Shown piece by piece: positions 1 through 15,046 of a stretch of 64,000 nucleotides of DNA; the first letter of the stretch is position 1; each line of letters begins with the position of its first letter. Origin of the DNA: Takakia lepidozioides (taxonomy: Eukaryota > Streptophyta > Takakiopsida > Takakiales > Takakiaceae); contig CM060731.1 in assembly GCA_030704615.1 (NCBI GenBank), positions 24,118,001-24,182,000 of the forward strand. Reading direction: 5' to 3'. The notes under the pieces were generated by a model. The model worked only from the letters and a program-made list of their open reading frames with translations. It was not told the DNA's origin and searched no databases. The position numbers were made by a program, and so were the translations under genes.

Positions 1-3959
<3,959 letters not shown>

Positions 3960-4233
3960 TCCCGAACCGTTCTGCAGAGGCCTGTAGCACCATCCGATAC
4001 AGTCAAGCACAGCACAACCACGTCTCGATCAGTGTCTTCACTCGACCAAGGAAAACTCCTCCACAGCCACAACCAAGCATCCCACCTTCCCTCCATTCTG
4101 CTGAAAAGCTCACCATAACAAGAACCCATAGGCAGGAACCAACTGCTAGGATCATGCCACTACTCCCTCCGATCAAAATATGCCTCCAAATCTATAACAA
4201 ACTCACTGCCACAGCAAGCTCAACTTCCTTAAT
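3960..4233 (-). promoter_or_regulatory. probable 5' leader and proximal promoter of the malic enzyme gene
   Basis: This stretch lies directly upstream of the malic enzyme ATG on the minus strand. It has no convincing coding exon on either strand; short open frames here are not conserved with any family I recognise. I did not find a clear TATA box. Assignment as leader and promoter rests only on position. Confidence 0.4.
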
Positions 4234-4709
4234 TCTAGCTTATCTCCATTCTTTTCAAAGCTCAGGGAAAGAACAGCTCGAGTCAAGCAATCTCACACTG
4301 TTCCCTGCGATCTACCTCACTCCTCCGAATCCCCCACACAATCACAGGAAGCGGATAATCACACGAAACTTGGTAAGAAGCGAGGTTACTTCTAGCTTAT
4401 CTCACATTCTTTTCAAGCTCAGGGAACGAACAGCTCGAGTCAAGCAGTCTCACACTGTTCCCTGCGATCTACCTCACTCCTCTGAATCCCCCACACAATC
4501 ACAGGAAGCGGATAATCACCTGAAACCTGGTAACAAGCAAGGTTAATTCTAGCTTATCTCACATTTTTTCAAGCTCAGGGAAAGAACAGCTCGAGTCAAG
4601 CAATCTCACACTGTTCCGTTCCCTGCGATCTACCTCACCCCTCCGAATCCCGCACACAATCACAGGAAGCGGATAATCACCTGAAACCTGGTACGAAGCG
4701 AGGTGCAGC
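4234..4709. repeat. three-copy tandem repeat, 157-bp period, upstream of malic enzyme
   Basis: The word tctagcttatct starts at 4234, 4391 and 4548, so the period is exactly 157 bp twice. Each unit contains AACAGCTCGAGTCAAGCA, TCTCACACTGTTCC, CACACAATCACAGGAAGCG and a variant of GAAACCTGGTA. The third copy carries a 5-bp duplication (gttcc). Copies differ by only a few substitutions, so the amplification is recent. It lies about 275-750 bp upstream of the malic enzyme start codon and could affect its transcription; that is inference. Confidence 0.9.
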
Positions 4710-4854
4710 AGCTGTGAGACGGCAAGCGAGAGGAAAGACCAGATGCGACCACAAATGCGTCTTTCTCGCCCGGTTACACACCTTCCTCTGCACAGCGACG
4801 CCTAGTCCCCTGCCCCACATTGACTCCTTAAAACAATATCGCCTGACGTCGGCA

Positions 4855-5146
4855 CACGTGGGATGGCATGCCTTCCAACTATCCGCAGCAGCATTTCCCG
4901 AAGCATCTCGTCCAATACACGGCTCCTCTCTCCCACTCGTCCTCGCAAATTTATGATGAGAGAAGTCTCTAGATCGCATCTGTCACACTATCCACCTTAC
5001 CTCGCTCCTACCTTCCCGCTCTGGCGGGAGCAATTGGCGGGACTGTTCTCAACCACGTCTCGTCCATGTCTCATTTTTCATTCATTCTCCGTTTCGGTCG
5101 ATAAGGACACGTGTATTTTTCTGATTCGCAGGATGTCTGACACGTG
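4855..5146. promoter_or_regulatory. cluster of three CACGTG G-boxes
   Basis: Perfect CACGTG cores occur at 4855-4860, 5108-5113 and 5141-5146, two of them in the ABRE-like form ACACGTGG. A related CCACGTCA lies near 5191, and GACGTC lies at 4845-4850. In plants such boxes bind bZIP and bHLH factors. They lie 0.9-1.2 kb upstream of the malic enzyme start, beyond the tandem repeat. Whether they serve that gene or an unseen gene is unknown. Confidence 0.5.
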
Positions 5147-5507
5147 GGGAAATTTTGCGCTGCCAGCGTCTGAGAGCCCCAAGGCGAGGCGCCACGTCAG
5201 TTAGGGGCCCTTATCAGGCCCGTAGTCAATTCAACCTTCCATTATTGCGATGTGTGGCTCCATGTTCATGTACATACACTGTGCCGTCGTACCCTAGGAT
5301 CTAAATCTAAATCGTTAGTACCCCGTCCGATTTGGACCCTTGGATCAAATATCTATGATAAATTCGTATACGTACAAGAGTATGTAATAGTGCAATAATA
5401 CGATATATATATTAGATTACTATAGGTATATAGGTGTAATGAATAGTAAATTTTTATCTCAAAAAACTCTTCCCCAAATATACTAAGGTGACTCTTCCCT
5501 GAAGCAG
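5147..5507. other. intergenic, no feature seen
   Basis: AT-rich sequence between the G-box cluster and the left inverted repeat of the first transposon. I see no exon, RNA gene or repeat in it. Confidence 0.5.
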
Positions 5508-5622
5508 TATAATATTGTTTGCGTAACACATGAAATAGGGCCCACCCCTGAAAAGAGCCAGTAGCTGCATGCCAAGTGGCTCTTAGTTACGCCGGCTTGG
5601 GCAGGAGTCTTCTCTCTCTCTT
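5508..5622 (+). repeat. left terminal inverted repeat of the DDE_1 transposon
   Basis: Matches the reverse complement of 11698-11816 with small gaps. The core agggcccacccctgaaaag and the block agtggctcttagttacg are identical in both arms, and both end in a ct-rich stretch on the inner side. Confidence 0.8.
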
Positions 5623-7114
5623 TGTGTCACACATGAAAAATTCTCAAATAAAGGAAAAGATACCTCATCCTTAGTTTGCATAGCATGTTCATAATAAATA
5701 TAGTAAAGTATGATGCCTTCCCGTATGACACACCATAAATTATGGTGTCGCCTTACTCTTGACTCGGAACAGCCATTCTTTTACTGGCGACTTCTCGCCA
5801 AATTGCGACTTTGAACGGGCCGCGCATGAGGTTACTGAAAATAAGGTTGAAAAATAGATGGATTTAGCCAAAAGTTCATGTGGTGGGCCCATATTTCGCC
5901 AAAGGGTCTACAAGAGGGAGCCACTTGTCGCCATCCTGGAGCGAGGGATGTTAGAACAGATGGGCCAGATTCCGCTCAGCACCTATAAGGGATCCCCACA
6001 TTCATATGTACATTGGGGGAGGGTATGGAGTATCGGCCATCTAGGCCAAGTTATCCAAAGTTACTGACGTCGGTGGAGCATGGCCGGTTGGTTGCATGGA
6101 TGGTTGCTTTTATGTGCATAGGGTTCAGAAGCAACTGGGCAATAGGCCTGCCTCGTTGTCCAAGGCCAGGATCAATTGAGCTGGTCGCTTGGCAAAAGGT
6201 GGGTCCCGCAAGCAAAGAGTGTGGCCAATCCCCCTAAGCAATGTGCACAAACGTAACCTTCACAGATAGAAGAAACGTCCAAATATGAGCGTGACCTTGA
6301 ATGGACCCCTATTTTTGTGTATAAAAGTGACTCCATAGGTCCTTGAATGGATGGATAGAATCAAGTGATTTATTTAAGGTCTACCAGTGGCCAGAATTAC
6401 CTACAGATAGGGTTGTTTTACAACTGAACGTGTACACATCCATGTACTTATTGGATTTATAACTGCACGATTTTGAACAAATCAAATATCTTACTGTAAT
6501 CATAATTTGCACTTAATTAATCACCTAAAGAGTAGGCCTAGGGCAGATTTGGGGCGGATTTTGTTTCAAAATACCACGACGGCTGCTTCATTTAATGAGC
6601 AAGGCTGCGCAATTCGAATTCCTTCCGGCAACCATTTGAAATCACACAGCAAGTATAACAAGGTGCCTAGCCTACTCACTTTCGACCATCTGCAGTCACC
6701 AAATGTAAAGTGCTCGAGGGGGTTCACTTTCTAAGTTAGCTAGTCACCTTGTGTAGAGAGGGCCCGGCTCACTATCTAACTTACGTTACTAAGTTACGTT
6801 ATCAGATATCTGCAGTCAACAAGTAAGGAGGGGCCGACTGCTCACTGTGTACCATCTGCACTCACCAAGTAAGTGATAACAGGGGGACCACTCTCACTTT
6901 TCTACACGAGCACATAAGCTAGGGACATTGGAAACTGGTACCTGCAAGCATGATTTCACATAAATAAACACCTTGAAAAGTCGAAAGTAACATGTACACA
7001 TGTCTCCGATATAGCTTGCAACTTGGACCCACGTTAGAAGAGAGAATGGAGCAGCGCTAACTTAATCAGATTACATCCAGAGGTCTTGTACAAAGAACCA
7101 GCAAAAGTTCAACG

Positions 7115-7325
7115 GTCCAATTAAGTAGAGACTGGAGACGATGATCAGAAATGCTTAGAGTTCAAGCAATGGTGACACTTTCAACGTCCAGGTCCAATGC
7201 AGTAGACGACGATAAAAAATGCTTAGAGTTGCAACAGGGATACTTTCAACATCTAGGTCCAATGCAGCAGACGACGATCAGAATTGCTTAGAGTTTAAGC
7301 AATAGGGAAACGTTCAACATCCAAG
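7115..7325 (+). repeat. three-copy tandem repeat of about 70 bp inside the DDE_1 transposon
   Basis: Diverged copies share ggtccaatgcag, agacgacgat, tgcttagagtt and actttcaac. The unit begins near 7115, 7188 and 7253. No protein is encoded. It could be a relic of transposase-binding or internal satellite repeats. Confidence 0.7.
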
Positions 7326-7835
7326 CACGCCTGTGCTGGAATATCCATGTTGGATTGATCATGAATACAGGTGCTGGCCTTCAATTGAAAAATGCTGGTT
7401 TATTAGTTCAACTTGATGGCGCTACAATGATGCGGCTAAGTTGACATAACTGAGGGAAGATTCTACACATCATAGCACATACCATGGCGCATTGAAGGTT
7501 GAAACCTAGCTTACTAACATTTTTTATTTATTCAATTGTCATGGGAGCTGTGAACTATCCTTCATGAGAGGTAGTTGTTGTCATGAATGTTAATCTTCTA
7601 TTTAATCTCTTACATTGATCACTCATTGCTTATGTTTCTACAGGGGCGAATTGAGTTCCTCTCTTTATTGGGTTCATTTCTTCCAACAACAGATTTTGGA
7701 GGTGTCTCCAATGGCAGAATGGGCTAAGTATATGCTATCTGCATCTGATGGGTGATGTGTAATATGTGGTGGTGTATCACGCCTGACCAAGTACGTTACC
7801 ACAAGGGGTCTACTGCACACTTTCTGCTTATTGTC

Positions 7836-10313
7836 ATGGATCTAAATTTCAGGCCTTCTCAAGCGTTCAGGTTGTTGCCTGAAACTGAGGTAGAGGACGA
7901 TGCACATATCGAGAATCATTCCAGTGATTCAGGGCAAGAGAGAGACATTTACAATGGTAGGCATTCACATGAGGGCAGTCAAGTTAGTGATGACGATGAT
8001 CCTGCAAATTTTCAGTGGGGCTAAGATCCGGCATGGGCCAGTGTACAATTCAATGTTGGACAAGGTTCTAAAGATACCATGAGAGATACTAGCATGCGGG
8101 ACCAAGACCAATCTAGAGTGGCTGAACGTGGATTTCCTGACTCTGATCACAACACTACACCTCCACCAGCTCGGAATTGGGGTGGCCGTCCCAAGAGAGC
8201 TCCAAGGAGGAGAAAAAATGGGAATTGGTCGGACGAGGCACTTGTTGGTGCCATGGCAGCAATCGATCATGGAGAGCACATACGAGCAGTTGTCAGGTCC
8301 TTTGGTATACCTGCATCAAGCTTGAGAAATCATGTGTATGGTGTGACTACCACATGACGTAGGGGTTCCAAAGGCACGTTGGATGCTGCTGAAGAATTAG
8401 AGCTGGTCAAGTACATAGAAAGAATGTTGGCGATCGGACATCCTCTTACACTTACTCAGATACGGTTGAAGGTTGCTGAAATAACTCAGGAGCGAATGAC
8501 ACCATTTAAGGAATCCCGGGTAGGGGTTGGGTTAGGTGGTTCCGAAGGAGGCATCCAGATCTGAGCTTGAGGGTGGCTCAAGGGCTGGAGACAGGGAGAG
8601 CTAGAGGACTTTGCCCTAACAATGTTCAATCTTTCTACACTAACCTAGATCTGATCTACAAGAAGTACAACTATGACCAGAATTTGGAACTGTGATGAAT
8701 CCGGCTGCCAGGCTGGAAGGAATGGTGGCGTTGTGGTACTTGCCAAAGCAGGGACAAGAGCCGTACACTTGATTACTCCAGATCAGCGAGAATGGCTCAG
8801 TGTTTTAACCTGCATGAATGCAACAGGTTGTCACATTCCTAATTTTTATATATTCAAAGGAAAACGATTCAGAAGGAACTACATTGCAAGATACGAATCA
8901 GGAGCAACAATGGCAATGCAAAAGAAGGCATGGATGACAAGAATATTGTTCAGTAAGTGGATTTCTCATTTCATTGAATCGGCAAAGGCCATGGGCAATG
9001 AGATTACCGTGACAAACCGACACTTGTTGATCCTTGACGACCATAATTCACATGTCACTCTTGACGTGGTTAGGCAAGCAAGATCGGTGGGTCTTGATCT
9101 TATCACACTCCCGTCTCACACCTCACATGTACTTCAGCCACTTGACGTGGCTGTGTTCAAGCCTTTTAAAACCGCATTCATAAAGTACAAAGACGTTTGG
9201 AGCATGGCTCACAAAGGAAAGGGGGCCCAGAAGGAGGACTTGGCGTAGTGGGTGAGCTTAGCTTTGAAGACAACACTCACACGACAAAACATAGCGAAGG
9301 GGTTCCGGGCTACAGGAATCTGGCCCCTGGATGCATCTGCGATGGATGGAAAGATGGGCCCTAGTATGGCATTCACACAGCCTGAACAGGAAGAGAAGAC
9401 CATTGGAAGACCACTATCATGACCAGCGACAGACGACTCAGAAGCCACAATCGAAGACAACCATACAACAGAAGAGGCCGAACGCATACTTACTGCATTG
9501 CATGTGGAGGAGATTCTGCGCAACATTGTACTTGAGACCCACGAGGACCACCATCACTATTTTGTGGAGATGGAGTGCAATGATCGCGATGAACAGGTGC
9601 AGGCGGGTGGGAGTGGACCTGAATTCTCATCAAGCCATGAGTCCAATGTGCAGGTAGATTAGGACGAAGACTGCGTCGTGGTGCCGACCCAGGTCTCAAG
9701 CGGACGTCCATCCACCGTATCCCGCTTCCTAACTCTCCCTGAAGTTCCTGCAGGCACTCACAGAAGGGTGAGAAACAAAAATGAACCAATAATCGACTAC
9801 TCCAAGTCGATTATGATGACCTTAGACACATATTTGGCTGCATTAGAACAGAAGGCAAGTCTGAAAGAAGCAGCAATCCAAGCACGTGAACGCAAGAAAG
9901 AAGAGCAAGTAGCTGCCAAGGCAAAACGAGCAGCTGAGCAACAAGAGGCAGCAAATCAGAAATGAGCCTTACAACAGGAGAGAGCCCAAAAGAAGGCGTT
10001 TGATGCGCAGTGGAGCGCCAAAGCGTGTGCAGTGGCAGGTGATCGCCTGCATACTACAATCAAAACGAATCCCCCAATTTCCCCTAACGGCTACCTCACT
10101 CCATACTGTGGCAGTGCCCCGGCCATCTACAGGTATAACCAACGCATCATGATGCAACGACGTCGGGCCAAAGCAGTGGGCGCGGACATAAGCCACCTCA
10201 ATGTCTGCCCAGTCCCCCCTGTAGTGACCACAATACCTCTACACATAGGACTGCACATAGGACTGCATCATACTTCTGATCTGGGCCATCATAGCAATGT
10301 CATTCGGTTTTAA
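7836..10313 (+). pseudogene. pogo-like DDE_1 transposase pseudogene
   Basis: Starting at ATG 7836, one frame carries a whole transposase broken by stops and two compensating frameshifts. In order: an acidic N-terminus; a basic stretch with GRPKRAPRRRK; a psq-type helix-turn-helix (WSDEALVGAMAAI to FGIPASSLRNHVYG, about 8222-8340); a CENP-B-like helix-turn-helix with LTLTQIRLKVAE; the DDE_1 core with WNCDESG, LLILDDHNSH and LPSHTSHVLQPLDV supplying the three acidic catalytic residues; and an Ala/Glu/Lys-rich coiled coil (9800-9965). In-frame stops lie at 8022, 8355, 9246, 9420, 9660 and 9963. Frameshifts lie near 8515-8530 and 8670. The element is therefore not autonomous now. Each stop could derive from CAA, CGA or CAG by one C-to-T change. 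Confidence 0.88.
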
Positions 10314-11697
10314 TAGCCTACTGCCAGTAGCTTAGCTTCCATGCAAAAATGTCACGAGTTCTGCACTTCAAAATTGAAATTGAAACCAGTCTTGCTCATG
10401 ACCACACATGTTGCAGCTTTCGTGATGAATATTGTCTGCCATTGTTTAGTGAATTTCTTGTCATGCGGCAGTACTTAGTGGTACTAGACTAGCCAAAACA
10501 CGAAAAAATTGCCGGTACCCTAAGGCACTGGTCCTGTCGAAATAGACTTGTCGAACGGCCTTGATAATGAGACGAAACCATATTATAAGACCAAGCCATG
10601 TGGTGTATTTCCAGCGCGGGTGTAACATCTGGAAATTCATCTCGAATCAACAGAACAAGGGCCCAGACCAGGACATTGACAACTATGTAATAATAGTTGC
10701 GGAAGAAAAGCCAGATAGTCGCAAAGAAAAAAACGTGACAACACGGAAGTGGCACTCAGCATCTTAAAGAACAATGGCAATGCGCACATGTACACCTTTT
10801 CCATAGACTCCAATACCACTCATGAATTTAAGTCAACGAGGAAGATGAAGGTAAGCTTACTTAGAGCCTTTGGAGATGACGGGAGTTCACAGGAGCGCGG
10901 GAGTTTGATAGCGTTCGCCACATGGACAGGTTAGGGTTGAGAGAAAAGAGTATTAGCGACGGGAATGAATTGCGTTGTGTTCCAACAAGGATAAGAATAC
11001 AATTACGGGGGCTTAATATTTCATCCATGTTTGATGACTTTTGGGAACCATCGTGGACAGACTTCGTACTGTAGGTGATCAGTTTTGAGGCCATTGCTGC
11101 TTTGAGTTTGCATGCCTACGATACCATTGTAGATGTCAGGCCAGGCCATTGGCAGGTCTAAAGGTGGTTATTAATTGCTTACACATGGCATGTTTTCAGA
11201 TGCACAAGTTGTGCATATGAGGCATGAGCAGGTTTTAGATTAGATATAATTTGGGTGAGCATTAGGTGGGTCTACTGCACAGACATATGGAGTTATGTAC
11301 CACCACTTTTGATAATTCATATCAATTGACCACTTGCCTCTAAAATTTTGGAATTTACATGAGGTCCTGTTCGTTGAATTGCTAATCCAACCATATTATT
11401 TCCTCCTCACTGCACCGAGCCCTATGAATCATACTGCTTAAGTGCACACATTTGGGTGTTTCTACCTTAACCAGTACAACAAGTCAAAAGGAATTATCAA
11501 TTGCCGGCCATGAACTCTGGCGCCAAATTCCCAGTTATTGCGCTCACCAATGTCACTCACCGATATCTAGCCACCGGTGAACCCATTGAAGCAAGGTGTC
11601 ATTTTTGTCATCTAGTGCAAAACTTGGCGGACGGCCGTGACATGGAAGTTGGCTTAAATGTACTACTTAGCATATAGACTTTGTAATCAGATTAGTT

Positions 11698-11816
11698 TAG
11701 AAAGAGAAAGAGATGACTCCGGCCAAAGCTCGCGTAACTAAGAGCCACTTCGCCTTGCAGCAGCTACTGCCCCTTTTCAGGGGTGGGCCCTATCATGTAG
11801 TTTACAATATGTCTTG
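11698..11816 (-). repeat. right terminal inverted repeat of the DDE_1 transposon
   Basis: Inverted partner of 5508-5622, with the shared blocks cgtaactaagagccactt and cttttcaggggtgggccct. The inner side is the purine-rich stretch aaagagaaagag, complementary to the ct-rich inner side of the left arm. Confidence 0.8.
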
Positions 11817-11882
11817 TGGTATTGATGGTGCTTTGATGGCATAAGACCTTGTGGTCTAATCTCAGTTTTTGTGTCATAGAGC

Positions 11883-11944
11883 TTGTTGAGGTAATATCTA
11901 TTTTCAAAAATATTATGTTTTTTTAGAGATATTTACCTCAACAA
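11883..11944. repeat. 62-nt inverted repeat (hairpin), stem about 20 bp
   Basis: ttgttgaggtaatatct at 11883 pairs with agatatttacctcaacaa ending at 11944, with one bulge and an AT-rich loop of about 22 nt. It adjoins a 44-bp direct repeat. It may be an end or remnant of a small foldback element; no target duplication was found. Confidence 0.6.
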
Positions 11945-12133
11945 TAGTTTTTGAGGGAGGTCAAAAACAATTGTTCAACGTCCTGAATTGTGGGCTGCCA
12001 TCGCTCCCAGTTTTCTTTTCTCTTTTTTTTAAAAGGAACTCCCAGGTTTCTTTTTCAGAAAATAAAAATGTTCACTATGTTATTTTCATTACCTCAACAA
12101 TAGTTTTTGAGGGAGGTCAAAAACAATTGTTCA
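11934..12133. repeat. identical 44-bp direct repeats, 156 bp apart
   Basis: 11934-11977 and 12090-12133 are identical over 44 bp, beginning tacctcaacaatag and ending aacaattgttca. The sequence between them is unrelated low-complexity DNA. Confidence 0.85.
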
Positions 12134-12409
12134 CTATGTTATTTTTCAATAGTGAAGTGGTTTGGATGATAAAGTGAATAAAAATGAATAAGGTGTCTAT
12201 TTTGTTTGTCTATTTTGTTTTCATATTGGTAGCCTTTAACATGCTATGTCAATTTTAGATTGTTCGCCTTATCGTCTCTACTATGTTTTGGATTCATTCG
12301 CTTAACACTCATTCCACATCTTGTATCTGCATTTTCTACCATAGCCACACATGCTCCACTTGGGTTCCTATGGATGCCAATCGCGCCACAATGTAAAATA
12401 GTGTAAAAG

Positions 12410-12530
12410 AAACGCTGACCTGGAAGGGCTACTGCCTCTGGCCGGAAGGTGGACACTTTTATGACACCAATTGGTGGATTGAACCCACAACCACTTCCAA
12501 GGTGCTATGTGCCCATTACCACTTGGTCTA
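12410..12530 (-). mobile_element. tRNA-derived SINE, partial copy
   Basis: Read on the minus strand it begins with an altered A-box region and has the B-box-like GGGTTCAATCC (complement of ggattgaaccc near 12476), then the body shared with the copies at 12621 and 53320 (aaggtggacac, tgacaccaat). The far end is diverged or truncated. It abuts the repeat that starts at 12543. Confidence 0.7.
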
Positions 12531-12542
12531 TAAACACGTGCG

Positions 12543-12985
12543 CCCGTCGCAAATTTGTATGGTGGTGTCGTCATGATATATAGGCTAGTTAGACTTATAT
12601 GGAGGTTGTTTGTGAATATATATATATATGACGCCTCCCCAAGGAAGCGTAAATTATGCAATTATGGTGTCTCTTGACCCAAAAGGGCAACTGCATTCCA
12701 ACAGGAAGGTGGACACCTTTGTGACACCAATCAATGGATTGAACACACAACCACTTCCAAGGTGGTATGTGCCCATTACCACTGGGCTACAACTTGGTTG
12801 TTTGTTTGTGAATATAAATGGAGGAGGGTATTGGGCCTAAGTTGTAGATGTAGTTCATGGACTGGAAGAGAAATTTACTTGAAAGTAGCTTCGTCAAGAG
12901 AATGGTTGCTAGGGTCAACTACGGTGATCATTAGTGGGGGGATTTCCCCACACACACATGTATGTATATATATATATATATATAT
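12543..12985 (+). repeat. dispersed repeat, copy interrupted by a SINE
   Basis: 12543-12620 and 12796-12985 align without a gap to the uninterrupted copy at 15209-15470. Shared words include cgtcgcaa, tttgtatggtggtg, gatatataggct, agacttatatggaggttg, tttacttgaaagtagct and gatcattagtggggggatt. Both copies end in CA/TA microsatellites. No coding capacity; family unknown. Confidence 0.85.
12621..12795 (-). mobile_element. tRNA-derived SINE, full-length copy with target-site duplication
   Basis: Read on the minus strand it starts with TTGTAGCCCAGTGGTAATGG, an RNA polymerase III A box, followed about 30 bp later by the B-box-like GTTCAATCC, then a tRNA-unrelated body ending ...GGAGGCGTC and a (TA)n tail. 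It is flanked by tttgtgaatata on both sides (12609-12620 and 12805-12816). The unoccupied homologous site exists near 15270, which proves insertion. SINEs are moved by LINE reverse transcriptases; a LINE fragment lies at 13096. Confidence 0.9.
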
Positions 12986-13095
12986 CATGTGTTTGCTAAA
13001 GATAATGTCGCAGTATTTATACCATCAAGTTAGATAGAGCGTCACCCAAGTAATTTTGGGCTCCAATCTTGCTACCCATTCCTGCTACCTTGTCA

Positions 13096-13860
13096 AGTGC
13101 AGTATAATCTTCTCCCCCTTTGTAATGTGCTATTGGATTCATCGAATCCCAACAATCTCGAAGAATAGCCGCACAATACTCATTTATAAAAAAGATGACC
13201 ATACTCAACTGGGAAACTACAACCCATTGCACTTGCCAATACTCTATATAAACTATTTACCAGTATCGTGACCACCCTTATCACGTCATACAGAGAGCAA
13301 TACCATATTCTTAGTGAAATCTTCACGTGAAGGATTTACAGCTGCAAGAAACACAACTACACAAATTCAGCTGATTATATCTGCTCTAGAAGATGTACGT
13401 TTTACTCAACAAGACATATATCTGTTCTACATTGATTTTAAAAACGCATTTGGCTCCATTGATCACGCCCGAATGTTGGCCATCATACTAACATGGGCTA
13501 TATTCCACAAGATGCGGTCATGCTCATAGGAAATATCTACACAGACGCCACAACCAAGTACTCTAGACCTTCGTTTGAAAACACTTCGCCGATACCAATT
13601 CACAGAGGCACTGTACAAGGAAATACACTTAGTCTATATCTATTCCTTATTTTTTGGAGCCCCTCCTCCGCTGGCTAGCTCAAGATAGCATAGGATAGCA
13701 ATATCATCCAACAATATCTCCGCAGTTGCATACGCAGATGACCTTGTCTTGCTTTCCAACAAACCCACCCATCTCACTAGACAAAATAGGAAACTTGAAA
13801 GATTCAATAAATGGGCAACGATGGAATTAACCCCTAAACGTCCAAGCGACCCAAATCGGG
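13096..13860 (+). pseudogene. LINE (non-LTR retrotransposon) reverse transcriptase fragment
   Basis: Frameshifted pieces encode recognisable reverse transcriptase blocks: ANTLYKLFTSIVTTLI (13220-13270), GFTAARNTTTQIQLIISALE (13327-13395), FYIDFKNAFGSIDHARM (13428-13475), MGYPQDAVMLIGNIY (13493-13540), HRGTVQGNTLS (13600-13635) and YADDLVLLSNKPTH (13731-13775), the last with the catalytic YADD. At least four frameshifts or stops break it. Endonuclease and 3' parts are absent. Confidence 0.85.
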
Positions 13861-14548
13861 TCACACGGACTTTCCGGGGCCCACAACTTTTTTAGATCTT
13901 GGCTACTTTTGGTGAAATTTGGGCCATTTTAAGGGCCACAAGTTGGCTATCACCTCCCATTTACAGATCCGGTAGATCTACTCAGGACAGTGATTACGGT
14001 TTTTTTTAGTACAAGGGGTCGGCTGGAGACCTCCCGCGCCTCTTGGTACGCTGGCCTCCTGACACTCATGTTTGCTTCGCACGCATGGTGTACCCCCCCT
14101 ACTTTGACCAAGTGTCACAAACGCATTGCTTGGCTGCTTTTCATCTTGCTGGATGAAGGATATAGAGGGGAACAACTGGGACCATAATCACCTAAAACGG
14201 ATGTCATCCTGTAAGGCAAATTCCCAATTTACTAGCTCCAACTTGTTCTCTTTTACTGGGGGGCCCACATTCAACGGTGGCAATTTTGCAAATCTGGGGC
14301 GATTGCCTCCAAATTTTGCACATGTCTTGATGTGGTAGGTGAGCACATATTATGCGGTCAAAATTTGAAATTTCCCATTTTCCAGGGAGTTCGGATGCAA
14401 CAAGTGGCAGAACCTGTGAAAGCATTTCAAGGATATTCGGGGGCAACAACTTCATACCACAAGTAGTGAAGACTACTTCACTATAACCAGTGAATAGCGT
14501 GGAACAGCAGGACTCCCGAAATCCTTCTCAAATGACCTTTTTGAGGAC
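13861..14548. other. no gene seen
   Basis: Sequence between the LINE fragment and the next degraded frame. It holds short low-complexity runs (tttttttt near 14000, ggggggccc near 14260) but no exon or repeat that I can support. Confidence 0.4.
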
Positions 14549-15046
14549 ATGTCTTTTCTGTTAGAACAAGCTTGCAATTCTGTAAAGGCGACAACATCAA
14601 GCATGAGGGTATCACTAGTACCAAATCAGCAGCATGTATCAGATATCAACCCAATTGATCATGTCAGTGTTGGCCCGTTAGTAGACAACAATTTGGGTTC
14701 AGCAAATATGGCCTCAGAAAGCCTGGTCGTTGAGGACATAACATGTGGGTGACCTCTGAATTATCATACATGCGATGAGCCACATGTTCCTCCTCGTGGT
14801 CGACCTCCTATGCCAGGGCGAGAGAGGTACACCAAATCATCCCCTACACCATTCAACAACTCAACCGGCAAGAAAAGGAAGCATGTACGTGTTGTGACCA
14901 CCGACTTCCCCAAGGCCTTGAAGGAGGGAAACGAAATCATTTCCAAAAGTATGGAAGATGATAGAAAGGAGAGGATGAAAAGATTTGGCAAGTCGCTTAC
15001 CCTTCAAACCAAGATGTTCAACTTTGAGAAGCAAAAGGGCATTTGA
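14549..15046 (+). pseudogene. degraded open frame of unknown family, probably transposon-associated
   Basis: One frame runs from 14549 to 15046 with a single in-frame TGA at 14750. The first part is Ser/Val-rich. The second part has PPRGRPPMPGRERYTK, then TGKKRKHVRVV, then a charged C-terminus EDDRKERMKRFGKSL. The basic, proline-rich segment followed by a charged helix resembles DNA-binding accessory proteins encoded by plant DNA transposons, but I cannot assign a family. It lies among other repeats and has no visible introns. Confidence 0.35.

Larger units (their letters stand above)
5508..11816 (+). mobile_element. decayed DDE_1 (pogo-like) DNA transposon with long terminal inverted repeats
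   Basis: Two inverted segments of about 110 bp, 5508-5622 and 11698-11816, bound a 6.3-kb unit containing one transposase pseudogene on the plus strand. They share the blocks AGGGCCCACCCCTGAAAAG and GTGGCTCTTAGTTACG in inverted orientation. The DDE_1 domain and a psq-type helix-turn-helix place the transposase in the pogo/Tigger branch of Tc1/mariner. I could not fix the exact ends: the matching sequence fades at ATATTGT on both sides and I see no clear target duplication. The parts outside the pseudogene (5623-7835 and 10314-11697) hold only short repeats, including several diverged copies of tctgcagtcaccaagta between about 6690 and 6880. Confidence 0.7.

Noticed and set aside
12960-12985. 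Functional significance of TA and CA microsatellites (also at 15431, 17757, 17841)
   Set aside because: Simple repeats at SINE tails and repeat ends; no more than slippage is needed to explain them.
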